From NCBI GenBank assembly GCA_021850555.1, contig JAJZLX010000253.1:1-40904 (forward strand): DNA of 40,904 bases, in the 5' to 3' direction. Positions 8,677 to 17,491 of the stretch are shown piece after piece. Below the pieces are notes generated by a model. It saw nothing but the letters and a program-made list of their open reading frames with translations. It had not been told where the DNA came from and searched no databases. Source of the DNA: Pseudomonadota bacterium (GTDB taxonomy: Bacteria > Pseudomonadota > Gammaproteobacteria > Steroidobacterales > Steroidobacteraceae). Positions within the stretch are counted from its first letter, which is position 1. Each line of letters begins with the position of its first letter. The position numbers were made by a program, and so were the translations under genes.

Positions 8677-11355
8677 TCAAAGGGTCCGTGCAACCTCGAC
8701 GCGCGCGAAGCACTCGATCTGATCGCCCACACGCACGTCCTGGTAGTTCTTCACGCCGATGCCGCACTCGGTTCCGGCACGCACTTCGCTGGCATCGTCC
8801 TTGAAGCGGCGCAAGGACTCGAGCGCGCCTTCGAAGATCACCACGTTCTCGCGCAGCACGCGGATGGGGTTGTTTCGCTTCACGAAGCCCTCGGTCACGA
8901 GACAGCCGGCGACGACACCGAACTTGCTGGAGCGGAACACCTCGCGCACCTGCGCGATGCCCACGATCTGTTCCTTGATTTCCGGGCGCAAAAGCCCGGT
9001 CATCATCTGCTTCACGTCATCGATGGCTTCGTAGATGATGCTGTAGTAGCGCACTTCGACGCCGGTCTCCTTCATGGCCTCGCGGGCTCCGGAATCGGCG
9101 CGGACGTTGAAGCCGATGATGAGCGCCTTCGAGGCCGCAGCGAGCTGCACGTCCGAGACGGTGATGCCGCCGAGGCCGCTCGCGACCAGCTTGACCTGAA
9201 CTTCCTCCGTCGAAAGCTTGGTGAGTGCCTCGCGCAACGCCTCGACGCTGCCCTGCACGTCTCCCTTGACGAGGACCGCGACGACTCCGGCCTTTTCCTC
9301 GCCCAACTGCGAGAACACATCCTCTGCGCGCGTCGCCTGACGCGCAAGCTTCACGTCGCGGGACCTGCCCTGGCGATAGAGCGCCACCTCACGCGCCTTG
9401 CGCTCGCTCTCGAGCGCCAGGATCTCATCTCCCGCGTTCGGCGCGCCGGAAAGACCCAACACCACCACCGGCATCGAAGGCGGAGCTTCCTCCACGGGCC
9501 GGCCGTTCTCGTCGAACATCGCGCGCACGCGGCCGAACTCCGGACCGGCGATGATGGGATCGCCGAGGCGCAGCGTGCCCTTCTTCACGAGCACGGTGGC
9601 CACCGCGCCCCGGCCCTTCTCGATGCTCGATTCGATCACCACACCGCTCGCGAGCCCGGTGCGCGGGGCGCGCAACTCGAGCACCTCCGCCTGCAGCAGC
9701 ACCGCCTCGAGCAACGCATCGATCCCCTGACCGGTGTGCGCCGAGACGTTGATGAACATATTCTGCCCGCCCCACTCCTCGGGGATGACCTCCTGCTTGG
9801 CAAGCTCGGTGCGCACCCGATCCGGATCCGCCCCGCTTTTATCGATCTTGTTGACCGCCACGACGATCGGCACCCCCGCGGCGCGGGCGTGCTGGATCGC
9901 CTCGATGGTCTGCGGCATGACTCCGTCGTCGGCCGCAACCACCAGGATGACCACATCGGTCGCCTTCGCGCCGCGCGCGCGCATGGCAGTGAATGCCGCA
10001 TGACCCGGTGTGTCGATGAAGGTGACCACTCCCTTGGGCGTCTCGACGTGATAGGCGCCGATGTGCTGCGTGATCCCGCCGGCCTCGCCGGCCGCCACCT
10101 TGGCGCGGCGGATGTAGTCGAGGAGCGAGGTCTTGCCGTGGTCGACGTGGCCCATCACGGTCACGACCGGCGGGCGGGATTCGAGCTCGGCCTCCTGCGC
10201 CTGCTCGCCCTGCAGATCCGCTTCGATCTGGTTCTCCTGCAGCAGCTTCGGCGTGTGGCCCATTTCCTCGACGACCAGCAGCGCGGTGTCCTGATCGAGC
10301 GGCTGATTGATCGTGGCCATGACTCCGAGGTTCATCAGTGTCTTGATGACCGCAGGAGCCTTCACCGCCATCTTCTGGGCGAGCTCGGCCACGGTGGTCG
10401 TCTCGCCGATGCTGACCTCGCGCACCACCGGGGCGGTGGGTCTCTCGAAGCCGTGACGGCCTTCGCCCGAGCTAGGCACGGGGCGCGTCTTGACATGACG
10501 TCTTTTCTTGAAACGCGAGCTGACATCCGTGGCGACGTGCAGCTCCTCCCTGCCATAACGGGTATGGCGATCGTCCACCGCGGGCTTGCCGCGCGCCGGT
10601 GTCGGTGCCTGTGTCGGCGCTGGTGCTGGTGCTGGTGCTGGTGCTGGTGCTGGTGCCGGTGCTGGTGCCGATACCGGCTTCGGTGTCGGCGGAACCCGCA
10701 CCTCGGCCGCTTCTGCCGGGGGCGGCACGGGCGCCTTTGCCTCATTCCGTGCGTGGCGCTCCCGCTCCTCGCGCTCCCGATCTTCGCGCTCGCGGCGCTC
10801 CTGCTCCTCCTGGGCATGCTGCTCGGCCTGACGCCGGGCCTCCTCTTGAACGCGTCTGCGAGCCGCTTCTTCCTCCTCGATTCTGCGGCGATTCTCAGCT
10901 TCCAGCCGCTCGTTCTCCCGGCGCTCATGCTCGCGGCGCTCGGCCTCGAGACGCTCGGCCTCGAGACGCTCGGCCTCCTCGCTCTCGCGCCGCTTCTGCT
11001 CGAGCTCATCGTGCTGCTTGCGAGCCTGCTCCTCGAGCACGTCTCGCTTGATGTAGGTGCGCTTGGTGCGCACTTCCACGCTGACGGTGCGAGAACGGCC
11101 CTGCACGCTCGCCAGCTTCAGCTCGCTCTGCGTCTTGCGCTTCAGGGTGATGCGGCGGGGCGCGGCATCGCCCTCGGCCGCCGCCCCCGCGCCATGGCTG
11201 CGCCGCAGATGGGTCAGGAGCTCCAGCTTGGCATCATCGCTGATGCGATCGTCAGGGCCGCTGACCTGAATCCCGGCCTCATCGAGCTGCACGAGCAGCC
11301 GATCCACGGGCACCTTCAGGACCTCGGCAAACTGGGCTACCGTCACTTCCGCCAT
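8677..11355 (-). CDS. infB: Translation initiation factor IF-2
   Basis: IF-2 is the GTPase that places initiator tRNA on the 30S subunit and promotes subunit joining. The N-terminus [21 protein letters not shown] is the IF2N domain. A long Glu/Arg-rich charged linker (about residues 115-220) follows, then a Pro-Ala repeat, then a second IF2N-like segment near residue 310. The G domain has [20 protein letters not shown] and NKID. The C-terminal IF-2 domains follow and end [18 protein letters not shown]. The 892-residue length is normal for the family. It lies 18 bp downstream of nusA in the same operon. Confidence 0.97.
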   Translation of the reverse strand: MAEVTVAQFAEVLKVPVDRLLVQLDEAGIQVSGPDDRISDDAKLELLTHLRRSHGAGAAAEGDAAPRRITLKRKTQSELKLASVQGRSRTVSVEVRTKRTYIKRDVLEEQARKQHDELEQKRRESEEAERLEAERLEAERREHERRENERLEAENRRRIEEEEAARRRVQEEARRQAEQHAQEEQERREREDREREERERHARNEAKAPVPPPAEAAEVRVPPTPKPVSAPAPAPAPAPAPAPAPAPTQAPTPARGKPAVDDRHTRYGREELHVATDVSSRFKKRRHVKTRPVPSSGEGRHGFERPTAPVVREVSIGETTTVAELAQKMAVKAPAVIKTLMNLGVMATINQPLDQDTALLVVEEMGHTPKLLQENQIEADLQGEQAQEAELESRPPVVTVMGHVDHGKTSLLDYIRRAKVAAGEAGGITQHIGAYHVETPKGVVTFIDTPGHAAFTAMRARGAKATDVVILVVAADDGVMPQTIEAIQHARAAGVPIVVAVNKIDKSGADPDRVRTELAKQEVIPEEWGGQNMFINVSAHTGQGIDALLEAVLLQAEVLELRAPRTGLASGVVIESSIEKGRGAVATVLVKKGTLRLGDPIIAGPEFGRVRAMFDENGRPVEEAPPSMPVVVLGLSGAPNAGDEILALESERKAREVALYRQGRSRDVKLARQATRAEDVFSQLGEEKAGVVAVLVKGDVQGSVEALREALTKLSTEEVQVKLVASGLGGITVSDVQLAAASKALIIGFNVRADSGAREAMKETGVEVRYYSIIYEAIDDVKQMMTGLLRPEIKEQIVGIAQVREVFRSSKFGVVAGCLVTEGFVKRNNPIRVLRENVVIFEGALESLRRFKDDASEVRAGTECGIGVKNYQDVRVGDQIECFARVEVARTL
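10616..10670 (-). repeat. Hexanucleotide tandem repeat encoding (Pro-Ala)n in infB
   Basis: On the plus strand GGTGCT is repeated about six times in a row with flanking near copies (GGTGCC, GGCGCT). It encodes an alternating Pro-Ala tract of roughly nine repeats in the IF-2 linker. Tracts of this type can change length by slippage without shifting the reading frame. Confidence 0.8.
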
Positions 11356-11373
11356 ATGTCATGCACCCCGAGG

Positions 11374-12870
11374 TCAGTGGCCGGGCGCGAACCAGGGCGC
11401 CCGCGCGGTCATGATGAGCTTGCCCGCCTCTTCCGGGGCCAGGCCCTCAATATCCGAAAGGTCATCGACCGACTGCTCGGCCAGATCTTCACGCGTGCGC
11501 ACCCCGTGACGCGCAAGAGCCAACGCCAGATCCGGGCTCATGCCCTCGAGCAGCAGCAGATCGTCGGCCGGCATGGCCTGATCCAGCGACTCCTCGCTGG
11601 CGATAGCCTGTGTGAGAAGCACGTCGCGCGCACGGTTGCGCAGCTCTTTGACGATGTCCTCGTCGAATTCCGCGATGGACGCAAGCTCTGCCTGCGGCAC
11701 ATAGGCGATTTCCTCGATGGTCGAGAACCCTTCCTGCGCCAGGATGGTGGCGACGTCCTCATCGACATCGAGCTGCTTCATGAACAGCTGCACCAATGAC
11801 TTGGCCTCGGACTCGCTCTTGGCCTCGGCGTCCGACTCGGTCATGACATTGAGCTCCCAGCCGCTGAGCTGGCTCGCCAGACGGATGTTCTGCCCGCCGC
11901 GGCCGATCGCCTGCGAGAGCTTGTCCTCGGCAACTGCGATGTCCATGCTGTGCGAATCCTCATCGACGACGATGGAAAGGACCTCGGCCGGCGACATGGC
12001 GTTGATGACGAACTGCGCCGGATTCTCGTCGTAGGGAATGATGTCCACACGCTCGCCGGCGATCTCGTTGGACACCGCCTGCACGCGCGAGCCGCGCATG
12101 CCGACGCACGCGCCCACCGGGTCGATGCGCGGATCGGTACTGCGCACGGCGATCTTGGCGCGCACGCCCGGATCGCGCGCCGCACCGAGGATGTGGATCA
12201 GGCCCTGGCCGACCTCGGGCACCTCGAGCTTGAACAGCTCGATGAGAAATTCCGGCGCGGTGCGCGTGAGAAACAGCTGCGGCCCGCGCAGCTCTGAGCG
12301 CACCTCGCGCAGATAGGCCTTGATGCGGTCCTGAGCCTTGGCCTGCTCGCGCGGGATCATGTCGCTGCGCGGCACGAAACCCTCCGCATTGGAGCCGAGA
12401 TCGATGTAAATGCCGTTGCGATCGACACGCTTGACGACGCCGCTCACGAGCGTACCGATGCGATCGTGGTAGGCGTCGACCACCTGCTGGCGCTCGGCCT
12501 CGCGCACCTTCTGGACGATGACCTGCTTCGCCTGCTGGGCCGCGATGCGCCCGAAGGAGACCGATTCCATTGGCTGCTCGACGAAGCCGCCGGCCTCGGC
12601 CTTCGCATCGAGGTCGCGCGCGTCCTCCAAGCGCAGCTCCCGATCGGGCGCCTGCAGCTCGCTGGACTCGTCCGCGAATACTTTCCAGCGGCGAAATGTC
12701 TCGTAATCGCCGCTCTTTCGATCGATGGCCACGCGCACGTCCCATTCCTCGCCGTGCTTGCGGCGCGTGGCGGAGGCGAGCGCGGCCTCGAGCGCCTCGA
12801 AAATCACTTCTTTGTCGACGCCCTTCTCGTTGGAGACGGCATCCACAACCATCAGGATTTCCTTGTTCAC
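11374..12870 (-). CDS. nusA: Transcription termination/antitermination factor NusA
   Basis: NusA binds RNA polymerase and affects pausing, termination and antitermination. The N-terminal domain begins NKEILMVVDAVSNEKGV. S1, KH1 and KH2 domains follow, with DPIGACVGMRG-like sequence (DPVGACVGMRGSRVQAV) and AIGRGGQNIRLAS. Two C-terminal helix-hairpin-helix repeats complete the gammaproteobacterial type. I placed the start at GTG 12870, because AGAGGTGA lies about 8 nt before it. The in-frame GTG at 12879 is part of that Shine-Dalgarno sequence. The gene lies between rimP and infB. Confidence 0.96.
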   Translation of the reverse strand: MNKEILMVVDAVSNEKGVDKEVIFEALEAALASATRRKHGEEWDVRVAIDRKSGDYETFRRWKVFADESSELQAPDRELRLEDARDLDAKAEAGGFVEQPMESVSFGRIAAQQAKQVIVQKVREAERQQVVDAYHDRIGTLVSGVVKRVDRNGIYIDLGSNAEGFVPRSDMIPREQAKAQDRIKAYLREVRSELRGPQLFLTRTAPEFLIELFKLEVPEVGQGLIHILGAARDPGVRAKIAVRSTDPRIDPVGACVGMRGSRVQAVSNEIAGERVDIIPYDENPAQFVINAMSPAEVLSIVVDEDSHSMDIAVAEDKLSQAIGRGGQNIRLASQLSGWELNVMTESDAEAKSESEAKSLVQLFMKQLDVDEDVATILAQEGFSTIEEIAYVPQAELASIAEFDEDIVKELRNRARDVLLTQAIASEESLDQAMPADDLLLLEGMSPDLALALARHGVRTREDLAEQSVDDLSDIEGLAPEEAGKLIMTARAPWFAPGH

Positions 12871-12925
12871 TACTGTCACCTCTGCAACCGGCAGCCCGTG
12901 CGGGCCACTCGCCCGACTCGCCTAC

Positions 12926-13378
12926 CTAACCTGCCAACCTGGCCCTGGCCACTTCCGCAAAACCCAGCGCGACCCGCTCACCGTCGACCTCGAGCTCGAT
13001 CCCCGAGTCGCCCACCGCGATCAGCGTCCCGGTGTAGCGGCGCCTTCCGGCGCGCGCGGCGGAGAGCTCCACGAATACCCGGGAGCCCGTGAAGCGCTCG
13101 AAATGCGCCCTCGTGCGCAGCACCCGGTCGAAGCCCGGCGAGGACACCTCGAGGGCGTAGGCCGTCGGTATAGGGTCCTCGACGTCGAGCAGCGCCGACA
13201 CCTCGCGGCTGACGCGCTCGCAGTCCTCGATACCCACGCCGCCCGGACGATCGATGTAAAGCCGCACCACGGCGCTACCCCGGCCCGCGCCGTGCTCCAG
13301 GTCCACGAGCTCATAGCCGAGCCGCCCGATCAGAGGCTCAATGAGGGCGATGAGCCGCTCTCGCAACGTCGCAGACAT
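12926..13378 (-). CDS. rimP: Ribosome maturation factor RimP
   Basis: RimP is a 30S assembly factor. The product starts at the ATG of MSATLRERLIALIEPLIG (complement of 13376-13378), preceded by GGGAG. It has 150 residues, the family length. Recognisable segments are LGYELVDLEHG, VRLYIDRPGGVGIEDCERVSREVSALLD and LEVSSPGFDRVLR. An upstream in-frame extension to 13477 would run through a terminator hairpin and is not credible. It is the first gene of the nusA-infB operon and follows a structured leader. Confidence 0.96.
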   Translation of the reverse strand: MSATLRERLIALIEPLIGRLGYELVDLEHGAGRGSAVVRLYIDRPGGVGIEDCERVSREVSALLDVEDPIPTAYALEVSSPGFDRVLRTRAHFERFTGSRVFVELSAARAGRRRYTGTLIAVGDSGIELEVDGERVALGFAEVARARLAG

Positions 13379-13403
13379 CGATGCTCCCGCGCCCCCGGCC
13401 CCA

Positions 13404-13428
13404 TAAAAAGAATGGGCCCCACGGCCCA
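13404..13428 (-). terminator. Second intrinsic terminator in the rimP leader
   Basis: TGGGCC and GGCCCA (13413-13418 with 13423-13428) form a 6-bp stem with a 4-nt loop. It is followed on the minus strand by TTCTTTTTAT. The T tract ends about 25 nt before the rimP ATG. Confidence 0.55.
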
Positions 13429-13470
13429 CCCCACGCCCAAACGGCCTCGCCTTTTCGGGCCAACCATAAA

Positions 13471-13497
13471 AACGCAAAAAGCCCCTCGGGGGGCTTT
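13471..13497 (-). terminator. First intrinsic terminator in the rimP leader
   Basis: AAAGCCCC and GGGGCTTT (13478-13485 with 13490-13497) form a perfect 8-bp stem with a TCGG/CCGA loop. On the minus strand it is followed by TTTTTGCGTTTTTA. It lies about 100 nt before the rimP start, so it would stop transcription entering the operon. Confidence 0.7.
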
Positions 13498-13705
13498 CTG
13501 GCTATTGTCCTGCTGAAACAGGCTTCGGGGCGCTAGCCCCGAGGGCGTAGCCACTCCGATCCCCGCGCGGCCGAGGCGCCGCGAAGGCGCGCATTGTACG
13601 CCGACACGATCAGGCAAGTATAGGATTTTCTACCGCGGGTGGAATTTATAGGACCCTGCGGGCTTGCGCAGTCCCGCCGGCCCGCCGGCCCGGTACCATA
13701 CGCGC

Positions 13706-14122
13706 ATGAGTCCGTACGAGGCACCCGCGGAGGGCACCGGGGGCGGAGCGGCCCGAGTCGATCGCTGGCTCTTCGGGGTGCGCCTCTTCAAGTCCCGCTC
13801 TCTGGCCACCCAGGCGGTGAGCGGCGGCAAGGTGCACGTCAACGGCCAGCGGGTCAAGCCGGCACACACGCTTCGCCCGGGCGACCGGGTGAGCTTCGTG
13901 CGCGGAGCGATGGCGTTCGAGTGCGTGGTGGCGGATATTCCGGCACGGCGTGGACCGGCTCCCGAGGCGCTGCGGTGTTACCGGGAAACCGACGCCAGCC
14001 AGGCTCACCGAGCCGAGCTTGCCGGGCGTATGCGCCTGGCGGCAGCGCTCGCACCCCGGCCGCAGGAGCGCCCGAACAAGCATCAGCGGCGCGAGCTGCG
14101 CCGCCTGCGCGGTCGTGGTTGA
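13706..14122 (+). CDS. hslR: Ribosome-associated heat shock protein Hsp15 (S4 domain)
   Basis: Hsp15 binds free 50S subunits carrying stalled nascent chains after heat shock. The S4 RNA-binding domain is clear: ARVDRWLFGVRLFKSRSLAT, then GGKVHVNGQRVKPAHTLRPGDRVSF. A basic C-terminal tail ends RPNKHQRRELRRLRGRG. I chose the ATG at 13706 (MSPYEAPAEG), giving 138 residues. A TTG at 13664 is in frame but adds a non-conserved stretch. It is divergent from rimP. Confidence 0.9.
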   Translation: MSPYEAPAEGTGGGAARVDRWLFGVRLFKSRSLATQAVSGGKVHVNGQRVKPAHTLRPGDRVSFVRGAMAFECVVADIPARRGPAPEALRCYRETDASQAHRAELAGRMRLAAALAPRPQERPNKHQRRELRRLRGRG

Positions 14123-14282
14123 GCCGGCCGCTGTCGTGGCAAGACAAGTCCCCGGGTACCGCTGCGGCTGATAATGCACCCAATCGTCATGATCGAGAGC
14201 CCGGTGGTGAGGCGATGGCCACAGCCTGCTCTTGATCGCAATGCAACGTCCCGGATACCACCGTGGGCGCGAGGTTCACTGA

Positions 14283-15650
14283 ATGTCTCTTAGCGTGTTT
14301 GACATCTTCAAGATCGGCATCGGACCGTCGAGCTCGCACACCATGGGCCCGATGCGCGCCGCGCGCGAGTTTCTGCTGAGCCTCGAGCAGGAAGGTCTGC
14401 TTCCCGCGCTCGAGACGCTCACCGTGCGCCTGTACGGCTCCCTCGCCCTGACCGGCCTCGGTCATGGCACCGATCGGGCGGTGCTGATGGGTCTCACGGG
14501 AGCCGAGCCCGAGACGGTCGATCCCGACCGCATCGAGCCGACCCTGCAGCACATCCGCGCCAGCGGTCGCATCCGCCTGCTCGATCGCCACGAGATCAAG
14601 TTCGACGAGAAGAATGACCTCTTGCTTCTGCGCAGTGAGCGGCTGCCGCAGCACTCCAACGGCATGCGCTTCACGGCGAGCGGGGCCGGCGGACAGCGCC
14701 TTCGCGAGGAGGACATCTACTCCGTCGGCGGCGGCTTCATCGTGCGCGCCGGGGAAACGCAGGCGCACGAGGCCGCCATGCGCGCACCCGCCCGCTACCC
14801 CTTCAACAACGCCCGCGAGCTTCTCAGCCAGTGCCGCGAGAACGGCCTGGAGATCTTCGAGCTGATGCTGGCCAACGAGCGCGCCTGGGCCGGCGAGGAG
14901 GAAGTGCGCTCGGGGGTGCTGCGCATCTGGCAGGTGATGCAGGCCTGCGTCGAGCGGGGTTTTCGCCAGAACGGGGTGCTCCCCGGTCCTCTGAAGGTGC
15001 GCCGCCGCGCACCGAAACTGTACCGGCAGCTCACCGAGAGCGCGGCTGCCCGACCGCTCGAGGCCATGGACTGGGTGGATGCGTTTGCGCTCGCGGTGAA
15101 TGAGGAGAATGCCGCCGGCGGCCGCGTGGTCACCGCCCCGACCAACGGCGCAGCCGGCATCGTGCCGGCCGTGCTGCACTACTACCGGCGCTTCGAGCCC
15201 GGAGCGAGCGAAGACGGGGTGATCCGCTTCCTGCTCACAGCGGCGGCCATCGGCATGCTCTACAAGCAGAATGCCTCGATTTCGGGCGCCGAGATGGGCT
15301 GCCAGGGCGAGGTGGGCGTCGCCTGCTCCATGGCGGCGGCGGGCCTGGTGGCGGCACTGCAGGGCAGCAACGAGCAGGCGGAAAATGCCGCCGAGATCGG
15401 CATGGAGCACAATCTCGGGCTCACCTGCGACCCGGTGGGCGGGCTGGTACAGATTCCGTGCATCGAGCGCAACGCCATGGGCGCGATCAAGGCGATCAAC
15501 GCTGCCCGCCTGGCGATGCGCGGCGACGGCACCCACAAGGTTTCGCTCGATCACGTGATCCTCACCATGCGCCAGACCGGCGAGGACATGTCCACGATCT
15601 ACAAGGAAACCTCGCAGGGAGGGCTCGCGGTGAACGTACCCGAGTGCTAG
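14283..15650 (+). CDS. sdaA: L-serine dehydratase (iron-sulfur, single-chain)
   Basis: This enzyme deaminates L-serine to pyruvate and ammonia using a [4Fe-4S] cluster. The N-terminal domain begins [23 protein letters not shown], the family hallmark. The C-terminal catalytic domain has [52 protein letters not shown] and a terminal segment with [13 protein letters not shown]. The cluster cysteines are all present and the 455-residue length is normal. GAGG lies about 8 nt before the ATG. It is convergent with the diguanylate cyclase gene. Confidence 0.95.
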   Translation: MSLSVFDIFKIGIGPSSSHTMGPMRAAREFLLSLEQEGLLPALETLTVRLYGSLALTGLGHGTDRAVLMGLTGAEPETVDPDRIEPTLQHIRASGRIRLLDRHEIKFDEKNDLLLLRSERLPQHSNGMRFTASGAGGQRLREEDIYSVGGGFIVRAGETQAHEAAMRAPARYPFNNARELLSQCRENGLEIFELMLANERAWAGEEEVRSGVLRIWQVMQACVERGFRQNGVLPGPLKVRRRAPKLYRQLTESAAARPLEAMDWVDAFALAVNEENAAGGRVVTAPTNGAAGIVPAVLHYYRRFEPGASEDGVIRFLLTAAAIGMLYKQNASISGAEMGCQGEVGVACSMAAAGLVAALQGSNEQAENAAEIGMEHNLGLTCDPVGGLVQIPCIERNAMGAIKAINAARLAMRGDGTHKVSLDHVILTMRQTGEDMSTIYKETSQGGLAVNVPEC

Positions 15651-15798
15651 GAGCCTGGCGGGCTCAGGGACACCTGTCGCGAGAGCAGCTCGCGCAGCGG
15701 GCAGCGATCGGGCACGATGCCGGGGCTGGCTGCCCCACCGCGAGGCAAGGCGCATCCGAGGCCCACGGCAGCGCGCAGCGGACAAGGACGCGGCAGGC

Positions 15799-15819
15799 GA
15801 GCCTGAGCCGGACAGGCTC
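15799..15819. terminator. Hairpin between convergent sdaA and the diguanylate cyclase gene
   Basis: GAGCCTG (15799-15805) and CAGGCTC (15813-15819) form a perfect 7-bp stem with a 7-nt loop, adjoining the stop codon of the minus-strand gene. It has no T tract. A smaller inverted repeat GAGCC/GGCTC follows the sdaA stop at 15651-15665. Confidence 0.35.
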
Positions 15820-16851
15820 TCAGGAGGGGACGCTGTCCGGGGCAAGCGCCACGCGATTGCGGCCGGCGGCTTTGGCGCTGTAGAGAGCAACATCTGCGTT
15901 GTGGCGCAAGGACTCCAGCGTATCGCTCGGCCGTCCGGCCGCCGCGCCGATCGACAAGGTCACTTCTCCGGCGAAACGGGTGCCGTCGGCCCGCACGATC
16001 AGGGTGCGCTGGGCGCTGGCGCGGATCTTCTCGGCCAGCGAGGCGGCGCTCGCCAGCGTCCTGCCGGGCATGAAGACCACGAACTCATCCCCTCCCACAC
16101 GGGCGGCGACATCCTCGGCCGAGAGCTGCTCGGACAAGATCTCGGCGATCTTCTTCAGCACCTTGTCGCCGATCACATGGCCATGGGTGTCATTGACGCG
16201 CTTGAAGTTATCGACGTCCACGGCCAGGAAGGCTACTTCCGACAAATCGGCCGGATCCTCCCGCATCTCCACCGCGCGCTTGAAGCCGTAGAGGTTGTTC
16301 AACCCCGTGAGCGGATCGCGCAGCGGCTCGGTCTGCGCCCGCTCCAGACGCTCCATCACCACGGCGACCTCCTCGCGCTGCCGGGTGAGCTGCTCGTGCA
16401 GGCTCTTCAACGTCGACTGCACCTGCCACGCCCTCTCCAGCACGTCGGAAATCACGCGGGGAGCCGCTTGCGCGCCTTCCGGGCCGCTGAGCTGTTGGTT
16501 GGCTTCTTCCAGGCAGAGAGTGAACCGCTGTACGGTGGTCTCTGCCTGCAGGGCGTCCTGCTCGGACCTGCCGAGCAGCTCGCGCAGCTCGCTGCGTGCC
16601 AGCTCGAACGTCGCAACGTCTCGGGCCGCAATGTGCAGAGCGTGCAGGCGGCAGATCTCGGCGTCCGACAGCAGGCCCTCGGAAGAGAGCAACTTCTCGA
16701 GCTCCTGGGTGAGTGTCGGATTGATCTCGGCGACATGCTCGTACCAGACGGCGTAACTCAAGGGATGGTACCCGGCCCGGTGGGGTGACATGAGCTGCAG
16801 GGCTCGACGCAGGATGGCGGCGCTTTCTTCCCTCGATTGCTGGTAGCGCAT
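15820..16851 (-). CDS. Diguanylate cyclase (GGDEF), cytoplasmic
   Basis: The C-terminal GGDEF domain (about residues 175-335) should make cyclic di-GMP from two GTP. DPLTGLNNLYGFKRAVE opens it, FLAVDVDNFKRVNDTHGH provides metal-binding Asp, and RVGGDEFVVF is the intact active-site loop. The usual RxxD inhibitory site just before GGDEF is replaced by SAED, so product inhibition there is unlikely. The first ~170 residues contain no transmembrane segment. They look mostly helical and Glu/Leu-rich, ending in a likely coiled coil. I do not recognise this N-terminal domain. The gene is downstream of csrA on the same strand, but about 320 bp separate them. Confidence 0.88.
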   Translation of the reverse strand: MRYQQSREESAAILRRALQLMSPHRAGYHPLSYAVWYEHVAEINPTLTQELEKLLSSEGLLSDAEICRLHALHIAARDVATFELARSELRELLGRSEQDALQAETTVQRFTLCLEEANQQLSGPEGAQAAPRVISDVLERAWQVQSTLKSLHEQLTRQREEVAVVMERLERAQTEPLRDPLTGLNNLYGFKRAVEMREDPADLSEVAFLAVDVDNFKRVNDTHGHVIGDKVLKKIAEILSEQLSAEDVAARVGGDEFVVFMPGRTLASAASLAEKIRASAQRTLIVRADGTRFAGEVTLSIGAAAGRPSDTLESLRHNADVALYSAKAAGRNRVALAPDSVPS

Positions 16852-17170
16852 GCGGTGGATGCTGAGCGGTCGTTTTTACTTATTGCAACAAATATAGCAC
16901 CCTCCGAGAGGGTGTTGAACCCCCCTCGATGAAGTGCGCGAGGTGCTCGAGGACCGCCACGGGCATTGCCCGTGGCCCCTGCCGGCTCGGTTCAGCCTCC
17001 GCAGAGTCGCTGGGGTCGAGGCGGTGCCTTCCAGTGAAAGCGCCGCGTCACTCCTCCGGGCGGGGGTCTGGGAAGGGACAGCCCGGGCCTGCGCGCCGCA
17101 ACGATCGAGGTGCGCAGGGGGAGCCGCTCCGTGCTTCTCAATGGCGCAGCCGCAGCCACACTGGACCGGC
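16852..17170. other. Gene-free interval between csrA and the diguanylate cyclase gene
   Basis: I see no convincing gene. The interval holds a hairpin GCCACGGGC/GCCCGTGGC (16956-16964 with 16968-16976, loop ATT). It also holds a terminator-like hairpin (16897-16904 with 16908-16915) followed on the minus strand by TATATTTGTT, which probably ends the csrA transcript. The csrA-adjacent tRNA-Ser known in enterobacteria is absent: no T-loop consensus was found on either strand. The middle is GC-rich and contains several GGA trinucleotides on the minus strand. Confidence 0.5.
16897..16915 (-). terminator. Terminator-like hairpin upstream of the diguanylate cyclase gene
   Basis: An 8-bp stem (one G-T pair) with a 3-nt loop is followed on the minus strand by TATATTTGTTG. 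It separates csrA from the next gene, whose ATG is at 16851. Confidence 0.5.
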
Positions 17171-17401
17171 TCAGTTCCCCGGGGGCGCGAAGCTCGGGAC
17201 AGGCGGCGGCGGCTCTCCGTTCGCCGTTGCGGCTCGCTGCTCCCTCTTGATTCGCTCGTAGATCTCCTCGCGGTGGACCGCGACGTGTTTTGGCGCGTTG
17301 ATGCCGATACGGACCTGATTGCCCTTGACGCCGAGCACCGTAATGGTGACGTCGTCCCCGATCATCACGGTCTCGCCGACTCGCCTTGTAAGTATGAGCA
17401 T
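17171..17401 (-). CDS. csrA: Carbon storage regulator CsrA/RsmA
   Basis: CsrA is a dimeric RNA-binding protein that represses or stabilizes mRNAs at GGA motifs. The start [20 protein letters not shown] is the canonical N-terminus. It continues [30 protein letters not shown], with the conserved VAVHREEIY segment. The protein has 76 residues, with a Pro-rich tail ([13 protein letters not shown]) beyond the normal ~61-residue core. The ribosome binding site AGAGGA lies 7 nt before the ATG. The leader holds a 13-bp tandem duplication with GGA motifs. It sits downstream of fecR rather than in the usual alaS neighbourhood. Confidence 0.95.
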   Translation of the reverse strand: MLILTRRVGETVMIGDDVTITVLGVKGNQVRIGINAPKHVAVHREEIYERIKREQRAATANGEPPPPVPSFAPPGN

Positions 17402-17423
17402 CTGCTGTTCCTCTGTAGGTGTT

Positions 17424-17449
17424 GATTCCAAAGAACGATTCCAAAGAAC
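17424..17449 (-). repeat. 13-bp perfect tandem duplication in the csrA leader
   Basis: GATTCCAAAGAAC occurs twice head to tail (17424-17436 and 17437-17449). As RNA on the minus strand it gives GUUCUUUGGAAUC twice, each with a GGA core. A third GGA lies in the csrA ribosome binding site. This spacing could allow CsrA to bind its own leader. Confidence 0.85.
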
Positions 17450-17491
17450 GGTCCGACTCTCCCCCGGCATCGGGCTCGATCTTCCCAAAGG

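Larger units (their letters stand above)
13379..13598 (-). promoter_or_regulatory. Structured leader of the rimP-nusA-infB operon with attenuator features
   Basis: The -10 candidate TACAAT (complement of 13593-13598) has only a weak -35 box. The leader that would follow contains a hairpin (13525-13531 with 13536-13542, loop 4 nt), then two terminator-like hairpins, then the rimP ribosome binding site GGGAG. The sequence at 13537-13545 is exactly complementary (9 nt) to part of the first terminator stem (13483-13491), so an antiterminator fold is possible. Rfam describes a rimP leader with a premature terminator in gammaproteobacteria. Homology to it is my inference. Confidence 0.5.

Noticed and set aside
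8182..11799. A 1205-codon open frame on the plus strand across truB, rbfA, infB and nusA
   Set aside because: It is antisense to four clear conserved genes, is His/Arg/Leu-rich without any domain, and reflects high third-position GC.
13501..13600. A tRNA-fMet gene upstream of rimP, as in E. coli
   Set aside because: The hairpins here do not fold as a tRNA and no T-loop consensus is present; the terminators are better explained as a leader attenuator.
15656..15830. Sequence resembling parts of a glycine riboswitch (GGACAG, CTCTCAGG) beside sdaA
   Set aside because: It lies downstream of sdaA rather than upstream, the conserved core order is wrong, and part of it is the coding end of the diguanylate cyclase.
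14187..15893. A 568-codon minus-strand frame over L-serine dehydratase
   Set aside because: The plus strand encodes a complete, motif-perfect SdaA; the antisense frame has no recognisable domain.
16852..17170. A possible tRNA-Ser next to csrA, as in enterobacteria
   Set aside because: No GTTCGAATC-type T loop and no cloverleaf on either strand.
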